DNA from: an uncultured Chromatiaceae bacterium
GTDB taxonomy: Bacteria; Pseudomonadota; Gammaproteobacteria; DRLM01
DNA length: 46,310 nucleotides
Direction of reading: 5' to 3'
Assembly: GCA_945787555.1 (NCBI GenBank)
Contig: CALZJG010000064.1
Span: 1 to 46,310, forward strand
Part shown: positions 9,463-18,150 of the stretch, piece by piece
Layout: each line of letters opens with the position of its first letter
How positions within the stretch are numbered: position 1 is the stretch's first letter
Translations under genes and position numbers: made by a program
Notes under the pieces: generated by a model
Databases searched by the model: none
What the model saw: only the letters and a program-made list of their open reading frames with translations
What the model was told of the DNA's origin: nothing

Positions 9463-9729
9463 ATCGCGCTCCTGGCTAAGGTCATCATCCTCCACCATAT
9501 ACGCTATTCCGAGCTTTTATCAACTGCCAGAGTATTATGCATGCCGTACACCGCTCCACTTCCAATCATCGCGCAGCTGCTTATTTCTGTGCAAGCTGCG
9601 TGCCTATTCGTGAAAGCACGCCTAGTACAAGCTATTTAGTCGCTCACTGTGATATTTACCGCAGGCCAGCGCAAACGATCCGTCAAATAACTCGACAGCC
9701 CCCTCAGCCACATAGTTGCGCTAACGACC

Positions 9730-10698
9730 TCATGCCCGGCCGATGGGAAACGCGATCACTTGTTCCACCGAAACAGTCGCGGTGGCCAACATCACCAGCC
9801 GATCGACACCCAGCGCCACGCCGCTGCATGGCGGCAGACCCGTCGCGAGCGCCGCCAGCAAACGCTCGTCCATGGCCACTGACTCAGCGTCTCGCGCTCG
9901 ACGGCGCGTGAGATCCGCCTCAAAGCGGCGCCGTTGCTCGGCGGCATCGGCCAATTCCTGAAAGCCGTTGGCCAGCTCCACACCGTTGACAAAGACCTCA
10001 AAGCGTTCGGCCACGGGCGGATCGTCGGAGCGCACGCGCGCCAACATGGCCTGCGTGGCGGGATAATCGTAGACGAAGCTAGGTCGCGAGCGCCCCAGTC
10101 GCGGCTCAACAGCGTGGGTCCACAGCAAGGTCAACCAGTCATCCACGTCATCCTCCATAACCGGAGGAGGCACAATGCCCAAGCGCTGACAGGCCGTGCG
10201 CAGTTCCTGGAGGCGCGGCGCGGCGCTCTTTACGCCCGCGTGGACGCCCAATAACTCATGGTAGGTGCAACGCTCGGCGGGCGGCACGCCCAATACCGTT
10301 CGTAACAGGACATCCACTTCGTCCATCAACTCATGGTAGCTGAAACCGGGCCGGTACCATTCGAGCAGGGAAAATTCAGGATTGTGTAGCCGCCCCGCCT
10401 CCCCATCTCGGAACGCCTTACCAATTTGATATATGGGGCCGCTGCCCGCCGCCAGCAGCCGTTTCATGGCGAACTCGGGCGAGGTTTGCAGATAGAGCGT
10501 GCGTCCTTGCGGCGCACCCGGGCCGCTGTAGTGGGCGCTGAAGCTGGCGAGGTGAGGGTCAGTAGAACCCGCGGTCCCCAGCACGGGCGTGTCCACCTCC
10601 AACACGTCACGAGCGGCAAAGAAGGTGCGCAGCATCGCCATCACCTCTGCGCGCCGGCGCAGCATCTCGAAAGTCGCGCTAGGACGCCAGTCGGTCAT
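9730..10698 (-). CDS. epmA: EF-P (R)-beta-lysine ligase (PoxA/GenX)
   Basis: The 322-residue protein resembles the catalytic core of class II lysyl-tRNA synthetase without the anticodon-binding domain. It has LRRRAEVMAMLRTFFAARDVLEVDTPVL (motif 1 region, given as LRRRAEVMAML and FFAARDVLEVDTP), LYLQTSPEFAMKRLLAAG, FRDGEAGRLHNPEFSLLEWY (motif 2) and GVALGVDRLVMLA (motif 3). It attaches beta-lysine to Lys34 of EF-P. It follows efp on the minus strand, with epmB divergent on the other side: a complete EF-P modification locus. Confidence 0.96.
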   Translation of the reverse strand: MTDWRPSATFEMLRRRAEVMAMLRTFFAARDVLEVDTPVLGTAGSTDPHLASFSAHYSGPGAPQGRTLYLQTSPEFAMKRLLAAGSGPIYQIGKAFRDGEAGRLHNPEFSLLEWYRPGFSYHELMDEVDVLLRTVLGVPPAERCTYHELLGVHAGVKSAAPRLQELRTACQRLGIVPPPVMEDDVDDWLTLLWTHAVEPRLGRSRPSFVYDYPATQAMLARVRSDDPPVAERFEVFVNGVELANGFQELADAAEQRRRFEADLTRRRARDAESVAMDERLLAALATGLPPCSGVALGVDRLVMLATATVSVEQVIAFPIGRA

Positions 10699-10788
10699 GA
10701 ATTAGTGGCTGAGATCGTGACTGGGCGGCGGTATGGTCCACACGCTGCAGCCGCGCCGCGCCAACCGCCCATCCTATACGGCCCGAAG

Positions 10789-11358
10789 CTACGCCTTGGC
10801 CCGCGATACATACTCGCCGGTGCGAGTGTCGACCTTGAGCACGTCCCCGATGTTGATGAACAAGGGCACGCGCACCACGGCGCCGGTTTCCAAGGTGGCG
10901 GGCTTACCGCCACCGCCCGAAGTGTCGCCGCGCACACCGGGGTCGGTTTCGGTCACTGCCAACTCCACAAAATTGGGCGCGCTAATGCTCAACGGCACGT
11001 TGTTCCACAAGGTCACGACGCACATTTCTTGGCCCTTGAGCCAGATGCCGGCCTCGCTCATGGCGGCCTCGGTGGCGGCGAACTGCTCGAAGGTGTCCGG
11101 GAGCATGAAGTGCCAGAACTCACCGTCGTTGTAGAGGTACTGCATGTCGACGTCCATCACGTCCGCCGCTTCCACCGTGTCGCCGGACTTGAAGGTGCGC
11201 TCGATGACGCGACCGGTCTTAAGGTTACGGATCTTGACCCGGCTAAACGCCTGACCCTTGCCAGGCTTGACGAACTCGTTCTCGACGATGGCACAAGGAT
11301 CACCGTCGAGCATAATCTTAAGTCCACTTCGAAACTCATTGGTGCTGAACGTCGCCAT
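10789..11358 (-). CDS. efp: Elongation factor P
   Basis: The 189-residue protein from ATG 11358 ([17 protein letters not shown]) has the three-domain EF-P layout. KPGKGQAF is at the tip of domain I, with Lys34 as the modified residue; [12 protein letters not shown] is in domain II; and TDPGVRGDT and [20 protein letters not shown] are in domain III. EF-P relieves ribosome stalling at polyproline. The lysine at position 34 agrees with beta-lysylation by EpmA/EpmB, both encoded here. The upstream in-frame extension to 11391 is rejected because GAGGACATC sits just before ATG 11358. Confidence 0.98.
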   Translation of the reverse strand: MATFSTNEFRSGLKIMLDGDPCAIVENEFVKPGKGQAFSRVKIRNLKTGRVIERTFKSGDTVEAADVMDVDMQYLYNDGEFWHFMLPDTFEQFAATEAAMSEAGIWLKGQEMCVVTLWNNVPLSISAPNFVELAVTETDPGVRGDTSGGGGKPATLETGAVVRVPLFINIGDVLKVDTRTGEYVSRAKA

Positions 11359-11368
11359 GATGTCCTCG

Positions 11369-11374
11369 TATAAT
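11369..11374 (+). promoter_or_regulatory. Possible -10 element ahead of epmB
   Basis: A perfect TATAAT hexamer lies in the 65-bp gap between the divergent efp and epmB starts, 50 bp ahead of the epmB ATG. The hexamer 17 bases upstream (TGAACG) is a poor -35, so this is only a candidate. Confidence 0.3.
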
Positions 11375-11423
11375 GCTGGCCCGGCGATCATCTTGGTCGC
11401 GCGGCGTGACTCGAAAGGCGCCT

Positions 11424-12431
11424 ATGTTACAGCGAAACACCCACACTTGGCAGCGCCCGCGATGGCAAACCGCATTGGCGCAAGCGATCCGCGACCCACG
11501 CGAACTGCTGCAACTGCTCGAATTACCGATCGAACTCCTGGCTGGCGCCGAGGCCGCGGGACGCACGTTTCCACTCCGCGTGCCGCGCGCCTATGTCAGC
11601 CGCATGCGCAAGGGCGATCCGCGCGATCCGCTGTTACGCCAAGTGCTGCCGCTAGCCGCAGAGACAGATGAGGTGCCCGGCTATCACGCCGACCCGGTCG
11701 GCGACCTGGCGGCCATGGCCACGCCCGGGGTGCTGCATAAATATCACGGCCGCGTGCTGCTGGTGACCACCGGGGCGTGCGGCGTGCACTGCCGCTATTG
11801 TTTCCGGCGCCATTTCCCTTATGGCGAGGCCAACCCCAACGCCGACCAGTGGGAGCAAGCCTTGCGCTATCTGCACGCCCACGCTGACGTAAGCGAAGTC
11901 ATCCTCAGCGGCGGCGATCCGCTGTCGCTGCCGGACGAGCGGCTGGCGGTATTGGCCGAGCGCTTGGATGCCATCCCTCATCTGCAACGCTTGCGCCTCC
12001 ATACCCGCCTGCCCATCGTGCTGCCGGACCGGGTCGACTCCGCCTTACTCGATTGGCTATCACGGCGCCGCTTACGCACCGTGATGGTGGTGCATGCCAA
12101 CCATGCCCGCGAACTGGACGCCACCACCCACAGCGCCCTCGCCGCCCTGCGCGCGGCCGATGTGACGCTACTCAATCAGTCGGTACTGCTACGTGGCGTC
12201 AATGACACGGCGCCAGCCCTGGCGCAACTCAGCGAAGCGTTATTCGCCGCGGGAGTCATGCCCTATTATTTGCATCTACTGGACCGCGCACAGGGCACCG
12301 CCCATTTCGAGGTCGACGAGACCACCGCGCGCGCGCTCATGGTCACAGTGCGTGAGCAACTCCCCGGTTATCTGGTGCCACGCTTAGTGCGCGAGACCGC
12401 CGGAGCCACCACGAAAATTCCCATAGTGTGA
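11424..12431 (+). CDS. epmB: EF-P-(R)-lysine 2,3-aminomutase (radical SAM)
   Basis: The 335-residue radical SAM protein has the CxxxCxxC cluster motif at Cys119, Cys123 and Cys126 (ACGVHCRYCFRRHFPY), followed by VSEVILSGGDPLSL and VMVVHANHARELD, as in the lysine 2,3-aminomutase family. A PLP-lysine region lies near the C terminus (LDRAQGTAHFEV). It converts (S)-alpha-lysine to (R)-beta-lysine for EF-P. The short length without extra domains fits EpmB rather than clostridial KamA. ATG 11424 (MLQRNTHTWQRP) is preferred over 11373, which lies close to the efp start. Confidence 0.95.
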   Translation: MLQRNTHTWQRPRWQTALAQAIRDPRELLQLLELPIELLAGAEAAGRTFPLRVPRAYVSRMRKGDPRDPLLRQVLPLAAETDEVPGYHADPVGDLAAMATPGVLHKYHGRVLLVTTGACGVHCRYCFRRHFPYGEANPNADQWEQALRYLHAHADVSEVILSGGDPLSLPDERLAVLAERLDAIPHLQRLRLHTRLPIVLPDRVDSALLDWLSRRRLRTVMVVHANHARELDATTHSALAALRAADVTLLNQSVLLRGVNDTAPALAQLSEALFAAGVMPYYLHLLDRAQGTAHFEVDETTARALMVTVREQLPGYLVPRLVRETAGATTKIPIV

Positions 12432-12551
12432 ACCGCTCGCGGTCTAAACAACGCTTGCCACTCGACATTAGTAGGCGTTATGGTAGGCAATCCTCAACTT
12501 TTCCAGGGTCATGCAAATCGCGGCGCAGACCGTGAGGGAGGACCATCCCCG

Positions 12552-14213
12552 ATGGAGTCAACATCACACGGCACCTTCACTCCGAGCCACAACGGCTTGC
12601 CGAACGATTTCCGGCCGGAAGCCTTGACCGCCTGGATAGCAGAGCTGCCGCTCGCCAATGTCGCGGCAACCGCCCAACAGGTGGGGACGGCCATACGCCG
12701 CTTGTGTAGCGTCGATCTGCCACCCACGCAAAGACATCGCGCATTGCAGCTCCTGAGTCCATCCGTCGCCTACGTCAGCGATGCCCTCCGCCGTCAGTTC
12801 AGTGGCTCCCCCCTGCCACTGACGCTCAAACAGCGCGCCACCGTGGCGCTGTTGTCGACCTTGCAGGCCGACATGGCAGCCGCTAACCGCCGCTTGGCCG
12901 ATGACATCCTGGGGATGATGGGCTTGCGTCAGGACATGGATAACCTCGTAATCGGCTTGCATCGCAGCCTGTATTTCCACGGGCAACGCCTGCTCACCGA
13001 CTCCCTTGCCTATCGTGGTACGTCACCTGAATTATGGGCCGCCATCCACGCCACTTATCGCCTGGCGGAAGACAAGAATCTGCAACTGAGCCCGGTCAAA
13101 GGCAACGAGAGCCGTACCATACTCGATACCTATAAACGTATTTTGCTGCTGGCCCTGGCCGACCCCCATCATTTGAGTGCGGCCGACATCCTCACAGTGT
13201 GGGAGCATCTGGTGGAGTGGGCACCGCATTGCCACTTGACGCCCGCCGTGACCATTACCGATCCGCCCGGGGTATTCGTGGTCGACTTGGAAGGCGACGC
13301 CCCCCCGGCCTATTTGATGTACCAACCGCAAGCGGCAAGTACTTCCACCCGCATGCTGGACACCACCGCCCTGACCCATCTGCTGCGTAGTACCGCCAGT
13401 GATACAACCCGCACCGCCCCCCACCATTTCCGCGATATGGATGCCTCGCAGCGACCGTTGCCGCTCGACTTAACACGTCGCCTGCTCATGGCCTGGGGAG
13501 TCACGTCCAAGCGCGCCTTCGCGCGCGCGCCGACCGCTGATGACGTGGTCATGGCGGTCGGGATTAGCGCCGTACACTATGCGCTGCACGGGAAATCCAC
13601 CCCCATGCACGAGGTGATGCCGCCCTCCCCCTTCCAGCGCCAGACGCGAGCCTCCGCCGCGCCTCGCCGCCCCGCCTACGCCCTGCACCAGTGCCGTTTG
13701 AGCAATGAAAGCGCCAGCGGTGCCTGCTTAATCTGGCATAACAACCAACCCGCCAGCCTGCGGGTGGGAGAAATGATCGCCTTGCGCCACCATGGGCAAA
13801 ACAACGACGCGCGCTGGAGCATCGCAGTGATCCGCTGGCTCAAGGGTAGTCGGGACAGTGAAATCGAGTTCGGCGTAGAACGCCTGGTGCCTGAGGCTCA
13901 ACCGGTGCAGCTGCGCAAATGGGGTAAAGCGGCGCCCGATCGGGACTACCTATGCGGTTTATTGTTACCGGAACACAAAACCATCAAGCTGCCCGTCAGT
14001 CTCGTGGCACCGGCTTTTCTTTACACCACGGGAGATGTGGTTTCTGTCAAGCAGGGGGAGGAAGAGCACCAAGTCCGTCTCACCCGCGCCATGGAAAGTA
14101 CCCGCAGCTACACCCGCTTTCAGTTCATGAGCGTAATAGTCGCGGAACCGGCACCGCCAGCGTCGGTCACCAACACACAGCCAACCACCCCTCCGCCACG
14201 CCCGGCGACCTAG
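12552..14213 (+). CDS. Large protein with C-terminal PilZ-like domain
   Basis: The protein of about 553 residues has a mainly helical N-terminal region of roughly 380 residues that I do not recognise. A C-terminal beta-rich segment follows with LSNESASGACLIW (NxSxxG of PilZ domains, Asn385), VGEMIALRHH and WSIAVIRWLKG. A canonical RxxxR partner is not clear; QRQTR and PRRP upstream are possible. It is likely a cytoplasmic c-di-GMP-responsive protein, which is inference. A GGAGG ribosome binding site precedes ATG 12552; an in-frame ATG at 12480 is an alternative. It follows epmB and converges with the acetyltransferase gene, three bases apart. Confidence 0.75.
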   Translation: MESTSHGTFTPSHNGLPNDFRPEALTAWIAELPLANVAATAQQVGTAIRRLCSVDLPPTQRHRALQLLSPSVAYVSDALRRQFSGSPLPLTLKQRATVALLSTLQADMAAANRRLADDILGMMGLRQDMDNLVIGLHRSLYFHGQRLLTDSLAYRGTSPELWAAIHATYRLAEDKNLQLSPVKGNESRTILDTYKRILLLALADPHHLSAADILTVWEHLVEWAPHCHLTPAVTITDPPGVFVVDLEGDAPPAYLMYQPQAASTSTRMLDTTALTHLLRSTASDTTRTAPHHFRDMDASQRPLPLDLTRRLLMAWGVTSKRAFARAPTADDVVMAVGISAVHYALHGKSTPMHEVMPPSPFQRQTRASAAPRRPAYALHQCRLSNESASGACLIWHNNQPASLRVGEMIALRHHGQNNDARWSIAVIRWLKGSRDSEIEFGVERLVPEAQPVQLRKWGKAAPDRDYLCGLLLPEHKTIKLPVSLVAPAFLYTTGDVVSVKQGEEEHQVRLTRAMESTRSYTRFQFMSVIVAEPAPPASVTNTQPTTPPPRPAT

Positions 14214-14216
14214 CCG

Positions 14217-14756
14217 CTAAACCGCTTGCCGATTGGCGAACAGGCGGGTGAACTCAGCCGGATAGCGCAGCGTGCCGCCACCTTCCAATACGCCTGCAAC
14301 CAGTTCTTGCGCCGTTACTGACTCCGCCGGCACTGACAATGGGCAGCGGATCTCCCACTTCGAGGCCGGCTGGAAATCGAAGCGCGTGTAGTAGTCGGGG
14401 TGACCCACCACCACGATGGCCTTATAACCCAGACTGGTGGCCTTGGCCACCGCCGCCCGCAACAACAATGAGCCGGTGCCGCGATGTGAGTGCGAAGGCA
14501 CCACGGCCATCGGCGCCAACGCCAGCACCTCATGCTGCTTGCCCTGGCGCTCCAGCTGAGCGCGAAACAGCATGATATGCCCGGTCACGCGCCCACCCAC
14601 CTCTGCCACCAGGGACAGCTCCGGCACGTAACTCTGAGACGAATTCACCGCCGTCACCATCTGCGCCTCGGCTTCACCGCCGAAAGCACTGCGGTTGACC
14701 ACATCTATGGCCGCGGCATCTTCGGGATGCGCCTGCCTAACTTTGATATCTTGCAT
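14217..14756 (-). CDS. GNAT family N-acetyltransferase (YhbS-like)
   Basis: The 179-residue protein has the GNAT fold pattern: IKVRQAHPEDAAAIDVVNRSAF at the N terminus (given as IKVRQAHPEDAAAID), LALAPMAVVPSHSHRGTGSLL with the Q/RxxGxG/A acetyl-CoA loop as HRGTGS, and VVVGHPDYYTRFDFQPAS, typical of the YhbS subgroup. The substrate is unknown. It is transcribed toward the PilZ-like gene and away from fimX. Confidence 0.88.
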   Translation of the reverse strand: MQDIKVRQAHPEDAAAIDVVNRSAFGGEAEAQMVTAVNSSQSYVPELSLVAEVGGRVTGHIMLFRAQLERQGKQHEVLALAPMAVVPSHSHRGTGSLLLRAAVAKATSLGYKAIVVVGHPDYYTRFDFQPASKWEIRCPLSVPAESVTAQELVAGVLEGGGTLRYPAEFTRLFANRQAV

Positions 14757-14908
14757 AACTTGGCCTCCGTCGTGGTGCTAACCACTAAGCCCTATACAAG
14801 CAAACCCGCCTCGCCTGGTCAACCATGGCTTGCGAGCGCCCGGCGGCCAGGCTGCCTGGCTGCCTGGCTCATGTTTCGCCAACCGTGGCCGATAGCTAGC
14901 AGTGCAGG

Positions 14909-17068
14909 ATGGTACTAAGTCCGGCACTCGTCGAGGAGCGCCGGAGACAACAGCGGGAGCTAGGTGTGTCGGATACACAAGCGGGGCTGGCGGCCAAACC
15001 CCAAACTCAAGCAGAACAGGGTGTCTTGAGGCTATTGGTGCTAGAGGATTCCGCCTCCGAAGCCCAGGCGTTGATAGAACCTTTGAGCGCCGTGGGCTAC
15101 GCGGTTATTGCCGCGCGCGTCAAATCCCCGGTCGAATTCCAAGTCGCGCTCAAAAAACAAGACTGGGATCTCATCCTCTCGCCCCCCAAACTCGAAGCCT
15201 TCGCCGCCAAACAAGCTTTGGGCCTGCTCAAACACGCCAAGCGCGACATCCCTTTCGTCATCATCGCCCAGCACCTCAAGCAAGAAGAGCTATCTGAGGC
15301 CTTGCGCAGCGGCGCACAGGCAATGATAGAAAAGAAAGACACTGAATATTATCAACTGGTGGTGCAACGCGAACTGCGCGACCTGGCCCACCGCCGCGCC
15401 CGCCATTACTACGAACATATGTTCCGTGAAAGCGAGCGCCGCTGCCAAAGCCTGCTGGAAACTTCACGCGACGCCATCGTGTGCGTACGCAAAGGCAAGG
15501 TCATCTATGCCAATCCGGTGTTCGGTATGCTATGCAAATCCGCCGGGATGGGCGATGGCATGACCGATATTAGTGCCATCGTGCATGCCGATGATCGCCA
15601 ACCTCTCGTCGCATTACTCAAACGAGTATCCGGCGGCATCGAAAGCGCCGAAAGCGCTTCGCTGCGCATTTCCGGCAAGGGCGGCAAGGCGTTCCCGGCG
15701 ACGGTGCAAGCCATGGTCGCGCATATCAACGGCCAGCGCTGCGTGCAACTGGCCATCCCCGTCGGTAGCGAGAAGTCTGAGCCCGGCGCCGCACAAGCCA
15801 CCGCCGAGCGCGACGGAATAACAGGACTTTACAGCCAATCGCATTTCTTGGACGAGTTAAATTCGCGCACCAAAGCGCAAACCGCTTATGCGCTGGCCTA
15901 CCTAGAAATCGACGATTACACCGCGCTGCGCAAGAAAATCGGCGCCGGAAATTGTGACTTGGTGGTGCGCGATATCGCCGAATTACTGCAGGCGCAACTG
16001 GGTGAGGATGCGATCGCCGCCCGTTATGGCGATCACATCATCACGGCATTGTTACAAATCAGCAATGCCGAGCAGGTGCAAGCCTTGACCGAGCAATTGT
16101 GCGCCGCCGTGGCCGAGCATGAATTCGATATCAACGGCAAATCCATGCATATCACTTGCAGCATCGGCATCGGCACGTCACGCAAAAACGCCAAGGGGTC
16201 GGATGTCTTGTCCTGGGCCGACGCGGCCTGCCAGGCCGCCAAACAAGCCGGCGGCAAGCAAGTGCGGGCGGCCGATCCGGATGCCGAGATGCAAGCAAAA
16301 GAGGACGCCCACCTCGCCGCACGACAGCGTTTGCGGGCCGCACTGGCGGAAGACCGCTTCCGCTTGGTGTTTCAACCCATCGTCAACCTGCACGCCCAGC
16401 CGGCGGAGAACTATGAAGTACTTATCCGCATGCTGGACGAACAAGGCACTGAGTTAATGCCCGGTGATTTCCTACCGGCGGCGGAACAAGCGGGCATGAT
16501 GCCTGCTATCGATCGCTGGGTCATCGACAACGCCATCAAGTCACTGGCCGAGCGGCGTACCGACGGTAACGAAACCAGTTTCCTGGTCAAGCTCTCGGAA
16601 GACAGTTTGAGCGATGAAACCCTGGCGCCATGGCTCGCAAAACAATTACAAGAGCGGCGTTTGGCCGGTGACGGCCTGATCTTCGAACTGCGTGAGAACG
16701 TCGCCGTGAGCCGGCTCGACGTCACTCAGCGCCTCTTCGGTCAACTCAAGCAAATGCGCTGTCGTACTGCGCTGGGCCACTTCGGCGCCGACGCCAAATC
16801 CATCGAGTACCTAGAAAAACTACGCGTCGATTTCGTCAAGCTTGCACCGCAATTCATCGACAAGTTGGACGGCGACCAACAAAGCGAGGCTGCGGTCAAA
16901 GTGTTGGTACAATCCGCCCACGACCTCGGCACACTCACCATCGCCTGTTTCGTACAAGAAGCATCCAAACTCAGTCTCCTGTGGAATTGCGCCGTGGACT
17001 ATATTCAGGGCTATTTCCTGCAAGCTCCCGAGCAAAAACTCAGTTACGATTTCGACGAGAACGAATAA
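14909..17068 (+). CDS. fimX: FimX-like degenerate REC-PAS-GGDEF-EAL protein
   Basis: The 719-residue protein has four parts. A receiver-like domain (about 38-165) carries LILSPPKL where the phosphoacceptor Asp is expected. A PAS domain spans about 180-300. A GGDEF domain has YGDHI (373-377) in place of GGDEF, and an EAL domain has EVL (503-505) in place of EAL and GHFGADAKS in place of DDFGTGYSS. The same order, length and EVL variant occur in Pseudomonas FimX, which does not make or degrade c-di-GMP but binds it and promotes type IV pilus assembly. The losses predict a receptor, not an enzyme. No pilus genes are in the window, so the pilus link is inference. Confidence 0.85.
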   Translation: MVLSPALVEERRRQQRELGVSDTQAGLAAKPQTQAEQGVLRLLVLEDSASEAQALIEPLSAVGYAVIAARVKSPVEFQVALKKQDWDLILSPPKLEAFAAKQALGLLKHAKRDIPFVIIAQHLKQEELSEALRSGAQAMIEKKDTEYYQLVVQRELRDLAHRRARHYYEHMFRESERRCQSLLETSRDAIVCVRKGKVIYANPVFGMLCKSAGMGDGMTDISAIVHADDRQPLVALLKRVSGGIESAESASLRISGKGGKAFPATVQAMVAHINGQRCVQLAIPVGSEKSEPGAAQATAERDGITGLYSQSHFLDELNSRTKAQTAYALAYLEIDDYTALRKKIGAGNCDLVVRDIAELLQAQLGEDAIAARYGDHIITALLQISNAEQVQALTEQLCAAVAEHEFDINGKSMHITCSIGIGTSRKNAKGSDVLSWADAACQAAKQAGGKQVRAADPDAEMQAKEDAHLAARQRLRAALAEDRFRLVFQPIVNLHAQPAENYEVLIRMLDEQGTELMPGDFLPAAEQAGMMPAIDRWVIDNAIKSLAERRTDGNETSFLVKLSEDSLSDETLAPWLAKQLQERRLAGDGLIFELRENVAVSRLDVTQRLFGQLKQMRCRTALGHFGADAKSIEYLEKLRVDFVKLAPQFIDKLDGDQQSEAAVKVLVQSAHDLGTLTIACFVQEASKLSLLWNCAVDYIQGYFLQAPEQKLSYDFDENE

Positions 17069-17070
17069 AA

Positions 17071-17094
17071 AAGCCGCGCTGGCCAGCGCGGCTT
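17071..17094. terminator. Bidirectional intrinsic terminator between fimX and htpX
   Basis: A perfect GC-rich inverted repeat (AAGCCGCGCTGG with CCAGCGCGGCTT) starts two bases after the fimX stop. On the minus strand it is followed by TTTTTTATTC, a strong U-tract, so it terminates htpX best. On the plus strand the tail is CTACCTTTCC, weaker. Confidence 0.85.
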
Positions 17095-17116
17095 CTACCT
17101 TTCCTGTCAGCAGAAC

Positions 17117-18001
17117 TTAACGCCCGGCGCGCAAGGCGGCGATACGCTCATCCAAGGGCGGGTGTGTCATGAACAGCTTGCGTAAACCCTGACCGATGCC
17201 CCCCGAGATACCGAAAGCCGCCATCTGATCTGGCAAGTGCGGTTGCTGCACCGAGGCCTTGAGGCGCTCCAGTGCGGCGATCATTTTTTCACGCCCCGCC
17301 AACTTGGCGCCGCCAGCATCGGCGCGAAATTCACGCTGTCGGCTGAACCACATCACGATGATGCTAGCCAGTATGCCCAACACCAGTTGAGCGACGATGG
17401 TTGTAATCCAAAACGCCGGGCCGTGACCGCGTTCGTTCTTGAACACTACACGGTCGACCAAGTGACCGATGACGCGCGACAGGAAAATCACGAAAGTGTT
17501 CACTACACCTTGTATCAACGCCAAGGTGATCATGTCGCCATTGGCCACATGGCTCACCTCATGGGCCAGCACGGCCTCAGCTTCCTCCTGGCTCATGGAA
17601 TGCAGCAACCCGCTGCTCACTGCCACCAGCGCGTTATTGCGTCTCATGCCGGTGGCGAAGGCATTCACATCGGGGGCGTGATAAATCGCCACCTCGGGCA
17701 TGCCGATGCCGGCCGCGCGCGCTTGGCGTTGCACCGTTTCCACCAACCAACGCTCGGTGGCATCACGCGGTTGTTCGATGACCTTAGCGCCGGTGAAACG
17801 CTTGGCGGTCCACTTGGAAATAGCCAAGGAGATGAACGAGCCGCCCATGCCGAACACCGCAGCGAACGCCAGCAAGGCGGTGAGATTCAAATTCGTCCCC
17901 GATTCATCGAGGATACGCTCCAATCCCAACAGCTGCAGGACGATGCCCAACACTATGATGATAGCCAGGTTGGTGCCCAGGAACAGCAAGATACGCTTCA
18001 T
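17117..18001 (-). CDS. htpX: Protease HtpX (M48 metalloprotease)
   Basis: The 294-residue membrane protein has two N-terminal membrane segments ([19 protein letters not shown] and [18 protein letters not shown]). The zinc-binding HEVSH motif follows ([14 protein letters not shown]), then two further hydrophobic segments and the [10 protein letters not shown] third-ligand region. It degrades misfolded inner-membrane proteins in concert with FtsH. The C terminus [14 protein letters not shown] is typical of the family. The gene ends just before the shared terminator. Confidence 0.96.
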   Translation of the reverse strand: MKRILLFLGTNLAIIIVLGIVLQLLGLERILDESGTNLNLTALLAFAAVFGMGGSFISLAISKWTAKRFTGAKVIEQPRDATERWLVETVQRQARAAGIGMPEVAIYHAPDVNAFATGMRRNNALVAVSSGLLHSMSQEEAEAVLAHEVSHVANGDMITLALIQGVVNTFVIFLSRVIGHLVDRVVFKNERGHGPAFWITTIVAQLVLGILASIIVMWFSRQREFRADAGGAKLAGREKMIAALERLKASVQQPHLPDQMAAFGISGGIGQGLRKLFMTHPPLDERIAALRAGR

Positions 18002-18150
18002 GCCCTCACTCCGATCGCAAATGACTCAAACTCATACACACATGGGGGCGGCACGGCCTATTTCAAGACCTGCCAGGCCCATGCTATTCAGGGTGTGGGC
18101 GGAGATTCCGCCCCCTGCAGCCCCTTAGACTTCGACCCCAGGCTTCCGCC

